From Botryosphaeria dothidea (Eukaryota > Ascomycota > Dothideomycetes > Botryosphaeriales > Botryosphaeriaceae): a stretch of DNA of 64,000 bases. Positions 52,735-64,000 of the stretch are shown piece after piece. The stretch covers positions 3,844,001 through 3,908,000 of the forward strand of contig WWBZ02000022.1 in assembly GCA_011503125.2 (NCBI GenBank). Direction: 5' to 3'. Below the pieces are notes generated by a model. It was not told where the DNA came from. It saw nothing but the letters and a program-made list of their open reading frames with translations, and searched no databases. The position numbers and the translations under genes were made by a program. The stretch's first letter is position 1. Each line of letters opens with the position of its first letter.

Positions 52735-55700
52735 GCGCCTTGCACGTCTCTCTCTCTCTCTCTCTCTTTTTTTTTTTTTTCTCCCTCTCAGGCTCGCACC
52801 GGAAATGCAGAGTCTAAGCAAATGAGTTGATATCGGTAGCTGACGGATGTACAAGGGTCGGCTTTTGAATTCCTCCCTTTCTGCTCTTGAAGTTAGATGA
52901 GGTGGAACAGACTTTTCGCCAAGATTTGTGGCTTTCACCAAGTACCGCGCGGTGGGGTCGGCACTTGGAAAGGAAAAGTATGCTGTCGGATCAGAGCCGT
53001 TATCTTAGGATGAGAAGACGACGAAAAAAAGAAGCTTGCGAGGTAGCCACGTAGACTTAGGCTTCGAATCCCTGGTGAAATAGTGGGCTGTTATGCTAGT
53101 TGTCTTGCGTACGTGCAGGGGTTTGATACAGACAATTCGTGTAGCAGAAAAGCCAAAAGATGCCTGCTCGGCCAGCTGTCTGCTGAGAAATGAAGTGTTT
53201 CTCGTTAGCGCTGTGTGGTTCGGATGAGTGCGGTAGGCATGTTTTCCCCCTCGTCTGCCCTTTGCTTTTCGGGCAGGTGTGACAAGTTGTCGAGGCGCAG
53301 CTTGCTTGCTACAAATTGTGCTTCGAAACCAACCCGTGGCTTTCGGGCTCCTTGCGGCCTCACTATACCGACTGCCTGGTAAGTACGTTGTACGGGCTTC
53401 GTCATTCTCAATTTCGAATCTACCGGAAGACAAGGCACACGCCGTTGACGGAGTCCCGACGGAAGGGTGTCTATCTGTCCCGTATGCCTCCCGCCAGGAG
53501 CTTGAGCGGGGAACCATTTCCGAGAGTTTAGATGGCCAGGTTTCACATTTCGCAACGGGCATCTGCGAAAAGTTCTGGAAAAGCGATGATGCCAGGGGTT
53601 GTATGTGATGGTGGCAAGGCGTTGACTCGGAGAACGCTTCTAGACTTCGCGCTGTGGATTGATGATAGCCGCAGCGGCTGAAACGAGCGTCGCTATCGCG
53701 AACTTTCTTGACTCTACAGGAGCAGGAGGAGAAAAGAGGCATGTTGGCGTAGTCGAAGCAGCGAATCCTGTCTGCCAGAAGACTCGGGAAACGCAGCAGA
53801 GAGTGTAGAAAGGGATGATGAATCAAGAGTCTCTCCCAGTTTCGTTTGTTCAATCAATGACGCTGATGGTGAAGTATGGGAGTATTGTCAAAGAGCCGTC
53901 ACGAGAATGCGAGGCAGAGGTACGACTCAGCAGTGGAGAAGAAAAGTATATTGAATGTTGGGCGTGTGCGGCTTGTAGCTAATGGCCACGACTGCAGCGG
54001 CTCATGCAATGTCTCGTCTCGAGTTGTCTCCATCGCATCAAATATTAACCGGGAAGTGTCGAGTACGGGTCGGCGTGGGCAGGGTGCAGAGCTGTTGGCT
54101 GCGGGAAATGAGGCGCGCATGTGAAGCAGGTATCCGTCTCTCTGGGAATGCAGTCTCCAGTCCTGAGGCACCATTCGGCATGCAACTCTCCCGCGGCCTT
54201 CCGCAGGGAGAATCAGGGACCCGCGGCTTTAGCCAACAACAATTGATTCCGCGGAGCCTCCTCCGCTCTGCTGCTCATCTCCTTGAAGATTGCGGCTTAT
54301 CGGATTTCAGCGCCTGGCATGGGGGTTGTGTCTGTTACATGGCCATCTCCGGTATGAATGGCGCAGGACAAAGCGGTCCTTGATACAAGGTCCGTAGACT
54401 GTCCTCGCCGGATGGCGGAATTCTGATGTCCGTCTGAGCTGGCATGTGCCGGAATGAAGGCCGTTGATGGGAATTGCGGGTTGGCGCGTTGCACACGTTC
54501 GCCTAAGCCATGATGCACGGCCGATATGAGGACTGCAATGGTTGAAGAAACGTGGGCCGACATTTCGAGCATTGCAGGAAGCATGCGGATGAAAGGCGGT
54601 CGGATATAACCTCATTCTCAGAAAGCATGAATGCAAAATTACGTCAGGGTGACGCGGCTGAAGCGTTTGTGATTGACGCTTTGGGGGCTGAGAATGCCCT
54701 GTGCTTGCGAGGAGCCGCAACAGGGCGCCAGGAAGGCGTGGGCGGGAGCGACTCCTCGTTTGGACACGCACGATGAGGTAACGGCTCCGCAGTGCTGGCC
54801 ATCGAGCAGCCTCTGAGCCAACAAAACGCAATGCGAAGCCACCAGAATGAGCAAGGAAGGCGCAGGCCACGGGGCTCGTTCATCCGCTCCTCACAACCGG
54901 CACCAAGAGCCGCCTTTTCCCTGAAGACCCTCCACAAGAGATCGCCCCTCGGATTTCGGCATGGCACACTAGCCCCAACGTCAATTTCCACCCCCGCATC
55001 TGCGACTCGGCCGACCAGCCAGCACGGCGCGCTAGAGAACAAGAAGCGCGCACGACAGTGCAGTGGTAGGGCGCGTCCTCCCTTCTCGATCCGCCGCGCA
55101 TTTCGCACTACACCCAGAAGATGGCGCGCCTCCAGCACTGATCATGAGAGAGGAAAAAACACACCACCAACACGTGCTTCAAGGTGTTTCCCCGGCTCTA
55201 CTCCACATCGTACCCCACCACAGCCTATCGTTGTGGAGAGGGAACGGAATGCAAAATACCGCCGAGCAAGAAACTTCGCCAACCAGACGCTGCAGCCCTC
55301 GCTTCCCAGCGGAGATGGGAGGAAGGGACAGCGCCGAGCCAGGCGTGCCGCCCAGGAATGCCGCTTGACGGTGATGCCAGTGGTTGGCCTTTTTCTCTTC
55401 TTCCCCTTCGTCTTCTTCTGTCCCTTGTCGCACCGGCAATTGATGGATGACCGATATGCACAAAGACTTGCGAAAATTCGCGCAACAGCGATCGCCGGCA
55501 CGGAGGCCAATGATGGATGGTAGGTGAGCTGCGTTGGGCTGGGAGAGGGGCTGACCGGTCATGGCGTATGCTGTCCTACAGAGAGAAGAGGCTACCAGCA
55601 GTAAAAGTGCCCCATCGCAGCCCAGCGCCGCGCCGCTTTGAAATTAGTTCAAGAGGAAACAAGCAGCTAAGTGCGGCTGTGTTGTCTGCTGTGTTATCAG

Positions 55701-58700
55701 AATCGGCGCGCACTATCGATTTCTGACAGCCGACAGCCATCGTCGAGCCAAACCAGATAGGAGCCCGTCGACAGCCCGCTACCAGACCCGAAGAAAGCAG
55801 CCGCAGCTGCGGCATAGGGACGGGGTCCCGCATCGACGTCAGAAATAAGAGTGCTCACCCGCCGTAAGACCTGCCAAAAATATTAAAGCGCGGGGGTTTG
55901 TCTTTTGTCTTTTGCTCGTTGCAATTTCCCGCTCAAGGTTGTTGCTCACCCCAAATGCCCCGATCGAGCAGGAGCGTAGCGCGGCCGCGGCAGAAAGTGG
56001 TGGGAGGTCACTTCTCTAGTGTACCAGCCGCCAGAAAAAGAAACGATACGCCTGTCGGAAGGCCGAGGAACCACGGAACTTTAGAACACGGGAAGATTTG
56101 TGGCCCGCGGCCGAGACGGCCGTTTACAGCAAGACAGGCATATTTCTCCATCCAACGCAGGGCCGCGGCTGAAGCTACACGTAAAGCATAAAGGAGCAAT
56201 CCGAGAGAGAAAACGAAGTAAGACCCAGGGGAGCGGACTCGGGGTCTTTTTAGGCGTGCATAACAGGACAGCCTCTCAACGGGGATTCTGCTCCCATATC
56301 TGCAGAAGACGGGCCGAAGTGCAAGATGCAGACGGCGCGGAGATAAGTAGGAAGGCAGATAGAGTGAAGTTTGAGTGAGCCGATCCGAGAGGGAACACTG
56401 TGCGATTGGGCGGAAATGTCAGCGGCTGCAATATCGCTTAATGCAATATCATCCAGAAGGTGGGGGATGAGCGGACGCGAGAACAGAGAGACGGCGGGGA
56501 TAAGACGGAAGTGGACCACCAGACGTCGGGACGGGACGAGAAGAACGACGGTCTAGACACACGATCCTACGAATCCTGTGGTTGCGGCCATGTGGCCCGT
56601 CTCGCGCCCCATCCCACCACATGTACCCTCTCTCCCGTCACAGCGGACCATGCTCCGAGAGGGCGATACACACACAGAAAAGACTGGGGGAAAGTGCGCT
56701 GGTTGGAATTCCCTCGGTAGAACCAATCGAGCAAAACTCAGCGATCCCACATAAGTTGGAGGGACCCAACCGGCAACAAGCGCGCAACCAAGCGCCGTTG
56801 GCGAGTAGGGTAGTTGCTCGGTGTGTATGCGCGAAGTGAAGGAGAGGGAAAAACGAACGCGGGAGCGGCTCCGCTCCCGCACCGCAGCAGCGGTTATGCT
56901 TTTGGCTATTCCTCGCCTGCTCTTCCGTGTGTATCCCCCGTCCGCCGCACGCCCTACCTTAGTCCCGTTCCGATGCCTCTCTCCCCTGCAACTCCGAGTC
57001 GTCGGTTTAGCCACAGTCCCGAACCCTTCCCATACAGCATCTGAAACGCATGCATGTGGATAAGAGGACAGAAATCGAGGCCTGGGTGAGCAGAACCGCG
57101 TTGCTATGTATGCCGTGTGCGTGTGCTACTCGCTGAAACGACCCGCTGCGCGTTCGCCCCATTCTCTCAGTCTCTCTCTGCCGAGAAAAAATAGATCCGA
57201 CGGGAAAAGCGACTCAGTCAGCTTCCTTGCAAGAATAGAAGGCTGCTGACAAGAGAGAGCACCAGCTGCTTACAGCCGGTGTGCCGAGCGAAACCAGGGC
57301 TAACACGGACGCTTTGCTTACCTTCAGCTTACCGTGATCGACGCCGAAGAAGAAGGACACACAGTGAAGACCAGAAAAAGCAGAGGGAAAGAGGAACGAG
57401 CAGCTCACCCGTCCCCGAATGGTGAGCATTGATCCGCCCCCCTCGCGAGATTCCGGGTCGCCATGTTCGTGCAACACGTGTTTTGTTTCATGTTTGTGTG
57501 ACCTCGACCAACCACGAATGAAAAGGCTACGAGCATAAAGTGATGATCATTGGCAATGTAATGTGGTGTGATGTGATGAGGGGTAAAAACAATGGAGTAG
57601 TCCACACTGCTGCCGCGCGAATTATCCGGGGTCTGGGCCCTTCTCTTTCTCACTGCCTGCCCACTATCATGACGTCTTGGGTCTCAATTACAGAGATTGG
57701 AGGCTGAGGATAAGGTGGTACAAAGCGGAAGCAGGAAAAGAAAAGAAGTCCAGCCTCGTAAAGCCCTAAGTCGTAGATCATCAAATCATGAGGCTGAAGA
57801 GCCTCAGGGACGTGGCAACGTTCTTGGCGAATGTGTCCCTTTTCTGGCACCAATGGCGAAGCACCACAGCCTCGCGTACTCTTTGGGCACTGGTCCCGCA
57901 GTGAGGGAATTTCAGAATCGTCAGGATTCACCATGCTTGCAACTATGTAAGCCCCACATCACAGAATGTTCTTTGTCTGCGTGCTAGACTGCGTGTCCCG
58001 CCGCCATCTGACACAAGCGAAACAAGCACCTAATACCTGCACAGCCTATGACGCCGGAGCGCTAGACCCTTTCAATTGCCCACATCTGATAGAATACGAA
58101 ACAACTACAATCTTCGAATCCGAGGAAGAAAGGCAGCCAAGATAAATGTTCCTCCTGCTCCTCCTAATAGAAGAAGTCAACCCTTGGATATCAACTCTGC
58201 ATGGTGTCAAGAAGATGTCACCCATCCGATCCCGTGCTCCTTTCTCCTCTTTTCCATCCGTGGCGCCCGCCATCATCCGTGTAGAGAAGAAAGTGGGTAG
58301 TCTGCCAAAAAAAAAAAAAGGTATCCTCCAGTGATCATGAACATAGCGGCCGTAAAACGAGTGAGAAAGATGCAGATATGCTGGTAACGACCGAGATATG
58401 CGGATTGTTCTTCGTCGCGGGGAATCCAAAGCCAAACCCAAACTCATTTTGCCTGCAATCAAGATGCCTGTCCATCTCATGAAAAGCAAAAGGGGATGTA
58501 GACGAATGTGGTATCAAACGAGAGTAAGAAGCTAACCCTGCCCAAATCAAACGCCTTCTGCAAACGCCCGCCCTTGAACAAATGGGTCAAGAGAAGTAAA
58601 GCTATCATCCTTCGTAAATGCCTCGCATCCGACAAGGATGAACGGGTTGTTGTTAAAGTGGAAGATATCCGGACGGGCGAGCAATAATTCCAAAAGCCTT

Positions 58701-58705
58701 TAAAT
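52735..58705. other. 6-kb convergent region without a convincing gene
   Basis: Lies between the 3' ends of the MFS transporter and the C2H2 factor. Composition resembles the surroundings, with no sign of an A/T-rich repeat-mutated block. The longest frames are 53005-53742 (minus, 245 codons from ATG) and 54792-55523 (plus, from GTG); both are compositionally simple, overlapped by frames on the other strand, and lack domains. No LTR, terminal inverted repeat, tRNA or simple array was found apart from (TC)n/T at 52747-52780 and an A13 run near 58307. It may hold long 3' UTRs, a non-coding RNA or decayed sequence. Confidence 0.45.
52747..52780. repeat. (TC)10 followed by T14
   Basis: Dinucleotide TC repeat running into a T homopolymer, 12 nt after the transporter stop codon. 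Confidence 0.85.
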
Positions 58706-60403
58706 TCACGAACCGATTCGCCGTCTCCTACCTCTGCCACCTCCCTCTGGTCTTTGCGCAAGAACCTCTCTGAGTTGCGGGTCGTCTTTGTCCTTGTCAA
58801 CGTGATGTACACGTACATGTCGTTGCAAGTTGTCTGGCCGGGGATATTTATGGTCTCGCTCCGGGCAGAATGGGCAGACGTAGCCTGGCGAATCATGCAC
58901 GAGACCGTGTCTGATCATCTCATTCTTACGCTTAAAGCCTTTGCCTCCTTCCCCTCGTGAGCATCCTGGAACTGGACAATAATGCGGCCGTGCTTGTGAA
59001 TGAACATTGGCGTGTGAACTGTGCACTTGTCAGCACTTATCCTATTCCAAACCATGTTGCAGGAGGACTTACTTCAGCAAGTATTGCGTCTGGAAGGGCG
59101 GAGCGTTGCAGCCTGGATAATCGCACTTAAACCCAGTACTGCCATGCGGAGGTACATGCTGAATCTGGGCAGGATTTGGATGTGTAATACCATCAATGCT
59201 CATCCTATGCGAGTCGCTTCGAGGCCTGGTTGGAGGACTGTAAGCGTCCGAGCCCCGCGATCCATAACTCTCGTTGGTCGCAGTAGTAGAAAGAGACAGA
59301 GGCGGCGGGAAGGCGGTATTGCTGGTGTCTGAAAGGGTGGATTGCCTACGGCCGCCGCTGAATAGTTGGTAGCTTGGTGGTGAAAGCTTGATATCAGCAG
59401 GAGTGTGGCTGTTGACAGGAGACAGGGGATTAAGCGGTGGGAACTGGGTCGGGGGAGATCGGCGTGTGGTCCCATTGGGTGGGATCCGGCTCACGAGAGT
59501 TGGAGAGAGCGCCGGCGCTCCGGTCGACGAGATCGATGGGCGGTGCGAAAGGCTTGTTCTGCGGTCGATGCTCGCTCGATGTTCATTTTCCTGGGACGCT
59601 TGCTCCGCGATTTCGCTAAGGTGACGGAAAGATGGTAGACTTTGGTTAGGGGAGCCGGCAGTATTGTCCCGGTTTGGAGAAGTGGGATTCTGTAAGGCCG
59701 GCAGTCTCTCGTCGGGCGAGGCCTGAGAGTCCGGAATGGCAAGGTCGCGCAGGTTTGGTGATGTGGCAGGAGAATGGTCTGGTTTGGCGCTGCTCGGCGT
59801 ATGGCCGTCATTTCCAAATTTGGGGAAGTTTTCCGGAGTAGGCAGTCCTGCGAACATTTGGGTGCTGACAGAATCGCTGTCCTTTCGCGGTGGCTGGTCA
59901 TCCGGCTTGGGCTTTGGCGAATTTCGGTCCATGTCGGTGTCCTGTTCTGGCCTGATTTCTTTTACAGTGGTGGTTACGGGGGGTGCCAATGGGAGTTTGG
60001 TAGCGACAGGGTGCCCATCGCCGTTTATCTTCTTGATGGCGGCCTGAGCAATGCGGATCGTGGTCTCTTCCGTTTGCATGGGGGAGCGTGGTCTCTCGTA
60101 CTCAGACTCGCTCGGGTCTGGGTCTGAATCTGAATTGAGGGCCCTCTCCCCAGCAGCTCTGGCAATGTCCGGCCGGTTGGGGTCCAGGAAGCTAAGGAGG
60201 ACCGTGTCGCCCTGACTCGGCCGAGTCCGGTTATTGCGTTTCCTTCTGCGGGAAGAGGTGGTGGGACTGACAGTTTGAGTGACCACTGGAGCACTGTGCT
60301 GCGGAGGAAATGGTGGGGGAGAGGGAGATGGTGTCGACTTGATCTTTATTGGCTGTAAGCCGGGCGACTTGGGATAAGCGTCGTCAGAATCGTAGTTGGA
60401 CAT
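58706..60403 (-). CDS. C2H2 zinc-finger transcription factor
   Basis: Two exons, 60403..59073 and 59018..58706, total 1644 nt (547 aa), intron 54 nt. The splice completes the first zinc finger (YLLNSHANVH). Three C-terminal fingers: CDYPGC...HANVH, CPVPGC...RHGLVH with a Gly-rich spacer (SRGEGGKGF), and CPFCPERDHKYPRPDNLQRHVRVHH. A basic Arg/Gly tail ends the protein. The first 420 residues are disordered, Ser/Pro/Thr-rich, with a basic RRRKRNNRTRP patch near residue 53. The finger arrangement matches a group of ascomycete C2H2 regulators, several linked to development or stress, but I cannot name the orthologue. It sits between two long gene-free regions, as regulatory genes often do. Confidence 0.9.
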
Positions 60404-60974
60404 TCGGCATTAAAGGAGAGGCTCATGAGCCTCCCGCAAAGCGCTCAGTGTCAGGACGAGAAGCTAAACTGAGTCGGCACGGGGCTCGGCGAAAACTGGC
60501 TTGAGCTCAATAAAGTTAGAGGCCGGAAAAAGAGCAGTCGGACGACTTTGAATGGTCCTGTGTCTTAGGTGACGGGATAAAGTGGGAATTGCGGCCAATG
60601 AAGTCTGTACGGGGAAGACCTGTGTTAGCGATAAGCTCTGGTGGGACCCCCGGCCAGCGCGGTGGAATTATGGCTGCCTGGCCGGCTAGCCTCACGGCGA
60701 CGGCATCCAGCAGCAACGCAGCGGATTGAGCAGAAATTAAGTCATCAAACAGAGAGACATGCGTGCCCCGGAGAGTATACGAGGGTAATCAAAGCGATGA
60801 CAGCACAGAGTTAAGAGTGCGGAGAGCCGCAAGTCAGGCAATAGCTCCGTGCGGGCCGCACGCTTCCACAGAGCCTCGTCTGGCTTCGTGGAGGGCGCGC
60901 GCGGGGTGCATCGGAGAATTGAGAGCAGGAAAAAGCAGAAGAGCACGACGGCGAGAGGACAGAGGAAGGAGCAC

Positions 60975-61014
<40 letters not shown>

Positions 61015-62615
61015 GGAGAGACGGTGAGAAGTAGCGTATACGTACCGCGTGCGACGAGGCAGGCTGGCCGTGAGGCTCAAAGCGGGCGAGAAGCTTAAAC
61101 GTCGATCGCGAGAGCGCAGGCGGGCTTCAGGCGGGATCAGAGCGCGGAGAGGCCGACGCGCGAGGGCGAGGGGGCGTCAGCGTGGACGGGAGGGCTCAAG
61201 ATTGGTGCTGGGGCGGTGCGTTGTTGAGGACTTGGAGGCTGCTGGCTGCGGACTGCGGGCAGTGTGCTTGCGAGAGGTGTGGTCGAGGGCGTTGGCCAGG
61301 GCGGGCTCCCTCGAGCGCGGTTGCGTGCGCTGCTGCGCTGGTCGAGTGGGCCGTGGGCCGCCAGGCAGGCTTGGGGCTGGGGCTGCTTCGAAATGGGCGA
61401 GCGGTGCGCTGCTGTGCAATGGTGCAGCACACACTGGGAATGTGGAACGGAGTATGGCGAGGCTGAGTGAGCTGTGCACGCCCGCACCTCAACCCGCGCG
61501 CTGGAAGCTCAAATCAGCAGCGTGCGGGAGCGCCGGTATGCAGGGTTCGAGTCAGGCCGTCGCCTTGGAGGTGTTTGTCGTGTTGTCGTGTCGCATGGGC
61601 GGTCAAGCGCGGTGGAATGGGCGACTTTGGCAGCTGCGAGAGCCGCGCAGGCGGACGGGAGCGGAGGCTGTGCTCGCTCACCGCATGGGGCAGTAGGTCG
61701 ACTCACACTCCCACAGCTGCAGCACGCCTGCTCTTGAAATGCGAGAGCCTCGCCGCCTCGGGTTTTTGGGAATAGGCTATTGGCCGTCGTGCGGCTGATT
61801 GGCTGCGCCGCCTGCCTGCGCGAGCCTGCCGCGGGATGGAGGGCGGCCAGTGGAGCAGCCTCCGCCGCGGCCTAGCCTTGGAGGCTCTGACTATCAGATC
61901 GCGATGGTAATGGCGACTAAGCTCAGCGCGGCCTCGGGGCCCTCTCAGGGCGCCTGCTCGCGTGTGCTGCTGCAGCGACAAGTGCCGCCCGAGCAGGCCC
62001 GGGTTCCCCCGCCTACGCTTCCGTCCACGGCCGGCTTCGAGCACCCAATTCACGTGGCAGCAACGAAACTCATCCGGATCGGCACCCTGCGCGGCTGAGC
62101 CTCCCTCGCACGCCCACTGTCGATCCCGGGTCGAGACTCCTGTTCCCCTCCTGCCCAAGCCCAGCCCGCACGGGGGCCCGCTGCGCTACCACCAAGCCCC
62201 GTCACGACTTTCCGCCCCCGACGTCAAGGCGAGCGCAAGCCTCTGCCCGACCTCCCCTACAGGAGCGCCCGAGGAGCTTATCACCTGCAGCCAGCCGATC
62301 GCCGCTGTGCCGCCAAGGAAAAAGCCGCAACCTTCAGCTCTGCAGTATCATACAGATTCATTCTACCTCTACATGACCGTGTGCGCGAGCTCTATGCAAG
62401 AGAACTCTATCCCACCCCCGTGCTCAAGCGCAAACAAAGCAGGAAATCTAAATATCGTCCGCCAGGACAAGCTGATGTGCCACCAGTACGACCGGTGCCA
62501 TCGAGGCAGACTGATGACGCCAGTAAACGCCGCGACGTGACTCACCGCACCAGGGACAGACACCCGGCAGCGCTATGCATTATCTTTCACCAGACCCTCC
62601 ACCTGCTCCATTTCT
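60404..62615. other. Intergenic region, about 2.2 kb
   Basis: 5' flank of the C2H2 factor and 3' flank of the carrier gene. GC-rich with many overlapping Arg/Ala/Gly-rich chance frames (for example 61049-61696). Contains an (AG)17 repeat at 60979-61012. No gene seen. Confidence 0.45.
60979..61012. repeat. (AG)17 microsatellite
   Basis: Perfect AG dinucleotide run about 575 bp upstream of the C2H2 factor start codon. Confidence 0.9.
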
Positions 62616-64000
62616 TTACGACGATCCGCCACCAACGACTTTTCCGCCAAACCCAGGGAAGCCCTCCCACTTCGAGCCCGCCGGGAGCTTGGGACGGCCA
62701 AAGTTCTCATCGAGGTCCAGGATGATCTTCAGCGCATTGCGACTCCTCAGGTAAGGTAGCGGCGCCTTTGCCTCCTGCAAGCCAACCGCAGGCTCCACGT
62801 GGCCGGCGACTCCCTCGGCTGCATGGGAACCTGGCATCGGCAACAGATTCTGCAGCACCTCATAACCAGCGAGCGTGAAACCAAACTGCGGACTTGATCG
62901 CATGATACGAGCAGGTCCACCCTTGAAGAACGCACGGAAACCTTCTTGCTGCCAGATGAGCTTCGCGCAGTGGCGGAGCGAGGTGTACGTCGCCTCGCCC
63001 TTACGGGCCTCAACCTGCAACCGAGTCTTGATGACATCGGCAGGGGTTGTGAGGTATGCAGCCGGCATACCAGCGATGGCACCGGCAGTAAGAAGTTGGA
63101 GAACGCCAAGCTTCTTCTGCACCGACTCGCCGAAGACATCCCTCTTCAAATGGTTGTAGGCAGGGAAGTAGATAGCGGAAAAGGGAACTATGCCAACTGT
63201 TTAGATCGCGGTTGTGTCACACAAGCGGACGTCTGGGTAATTACCGTCACGCAGCAAGCAGGCACTCGCACCCTTGTACAGACCCACCAAACCTAAGTTG
63301 CGTACAATCCACATAGCTGACCTCCTTGGCGCGCCGTCCACTGTTTTTGCGATCTCGCCCTGGACCTGCAGACGGATCTTGACGATCTCGAGGGGGTTGG
63401 TGAAGATCTGTTCCGCCTATTAGCCCGATATCCAATGGCTGTCTTGAACCCGCTATACGTACCACTTGACAGGCACCGGCCGAGCCACCCGCCAGCAACT
63501 CCCATGGCCACCAAATCTGACCCGTCTTCTTATCTGTGAACTTCCCTCTGACCAGGTCGTTCACCGTGAGCTTAATGGCCTTCTCCGGCGCAACGCCGAC
63601 TAGCTGCGGCAACACACCGGCATACAGACCGCGGGGTCCCTCGTTCTTGATGATTTTCTTGAAGCAGTCGATCGAGTTGTTGTACAACCGCTCTCCAGGC
63701 CGGCTACTTCTCTGGTTCTGCATACGAGTCTTGACCAGATCAATGGGGTAAACCATGAAGGCACCGAATGCACCAGCCAAACTGCCGAGCGCAAAGTGGT
63801 GTGCCGATTCCAGGATATCGTGCATAAGCGTCTTCGTCTTCGCAAAAGTCTTGGTACCAATATCGCTAACCAGATCCGTACCACGGTCAGGGTAAGTATG
63901 CCATGAGGGGTCCAGGACCTTGGCAAAATCGGTCAGACTAAGTTTGCCCGAGGGCTCGTCGAGACCGGCGAAGTGGAAGAGAATGTCCGCCTCCATGGGT
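62616..64000 (-). CDS. AGC1: Calcium-regulated mitochondrial aspartate/glutamate carrier (Agc1 type), 3' part
   Basis: Visible exons: 64000..63463 (5' incomplete), 63407..63245, 63187..62616; introns 55 and 57 nt. The N-terminal EF-hand part lies mostly outside; its end is seen in [20 protein letters not shown]. Three carrier repeats are present with signatures [21 protein letters not shown] (from the first splice) and [30 protein letters not shown] spans the second splice. These match aralar/citrin-like carriers, which exchange mitochondrial aspartate for cytosolic glutamate plus a proton in the malate-aspartate shuttle. After the third repeat there is a C-terminal extension of about 75 residues (from [12 protein letters not shown]) typical of this carrier group and not of short mitochondrial carriers. 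Confidence 0.92.

Noticed and set aside
53005..53853. 282-codon minus-strand frame (245 codons from the ATG at 53742)
   Set aside because: The long form begins with TTG. No domain, signal or repeat is recognisable, and open frames on the opposite strand overlap it. It could be real but cannot be supported from sequence alone.
54792..55523. 243-codon plus-strand frame, Arg/Pro-rich
   Set aside because: Starts with GTG, has simple composition and a chance-like hydrophobic end; overlapped by several frames in other phases.
61049..61696. 215-codon Arg/Gly/Ala-rich plus-strand frame
   Set aside because: Typical GC-rich chance frame; five or more overlapping frames on both strands have equal length and no family features.

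Overview
The window is nuclear DNA of a filamentous ascomycete (Pezizomycotina; composition and gene set look like a Dothideomycete, but that finer placement is only an impression). The grounds are dense genes on both strands, many short introns (mostly 45-70 nt, GT..AG), one truncated Tad-type LINE, and fungal families such as GH72/Gel, Anp1, Gea-type Sec7 GEF, external NADH dehydrogenase, Ppg1 and PTH11-like rhodopsin proteins. Exon models were built by hand. For spliced genes start/end are the CDS span (start codon to stop), exons are listed in the evidence, and in almost every case the exon lengths sum to a multiple of three.

Layout. 1-0.7 kb: tail of a seven-helix rhodopsin/SAT4-type membrane protein. 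0.9-2.2 kb: secreted GH53 galactanase. 3.7-8.8 kb: Gea1/Gea2-type ARF exchange factor in seven exons. 9.6-11.6 kb: Anp1-type Golgi mannosyltransferase with a charged tail. 12.4-14.5 kb: POLD4 and scavenger decapping enzyme, divergent. 15.5-17.1 kb: GPI-anchored GH72 glucanosyltransferase. 17.7-19.0 kb: quinone oxidoreductase. 19.3-21.0 kb: tautomerase-fold protein and a 52-residue single-pass microprotein. 21.3-23.7 kb: Esf1. 24.1-26.4 kb: EF-hand external NADH dehydrogenase. 27.4-31.4 kb: unknown protein divergent from AP-3 beta. 32.7-36.8 kb: unknown Pro/Gln/Tyr-rich protein divergent from phosphatase Ppg1. 37.3-38.2 kb: 5'-truncated LINE with a perfect 16-bp target duplication. 38.5-41.8 kb: Gid8 and uridine kinase/UPRT, divergent. 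42.5-45.1 kb: tandem pair of stand-alone copia-protease-like barrel proteins. 45.4-48.8 kb: MetE-like methyltransferase and ornithine decarboxylase. 50.2-52.7 kb: DHA1-type MFS transporter with a frameshift. 52.7-58.7 kb: a 6-kb stretch without a convincing gene. 58.7-60.4 kb: C2H2 transcription factor. 62.6-64.0 kb: 3' part of a mitochondrial aspartate/glutamate carrier.

Most genes are unrelated housekeeping genes, so this is ordinary euchromatin, not a metabolite cluster. Possible functional pairings are ornithine decarboxylase beside a DHA1 transporter (polyamine supply and export, inferred only) and divergent pairs sharing short promoters (POLD4/DcpS, Gid8/uridine kinase, microprotein/Esf1). 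The least explained items are the tandem barrel proteins, which share the same loss of the copia protease catalytic Asp, and the 6-kb convergent gene-free region. No rRNA, tRNA or CRISPR was found.
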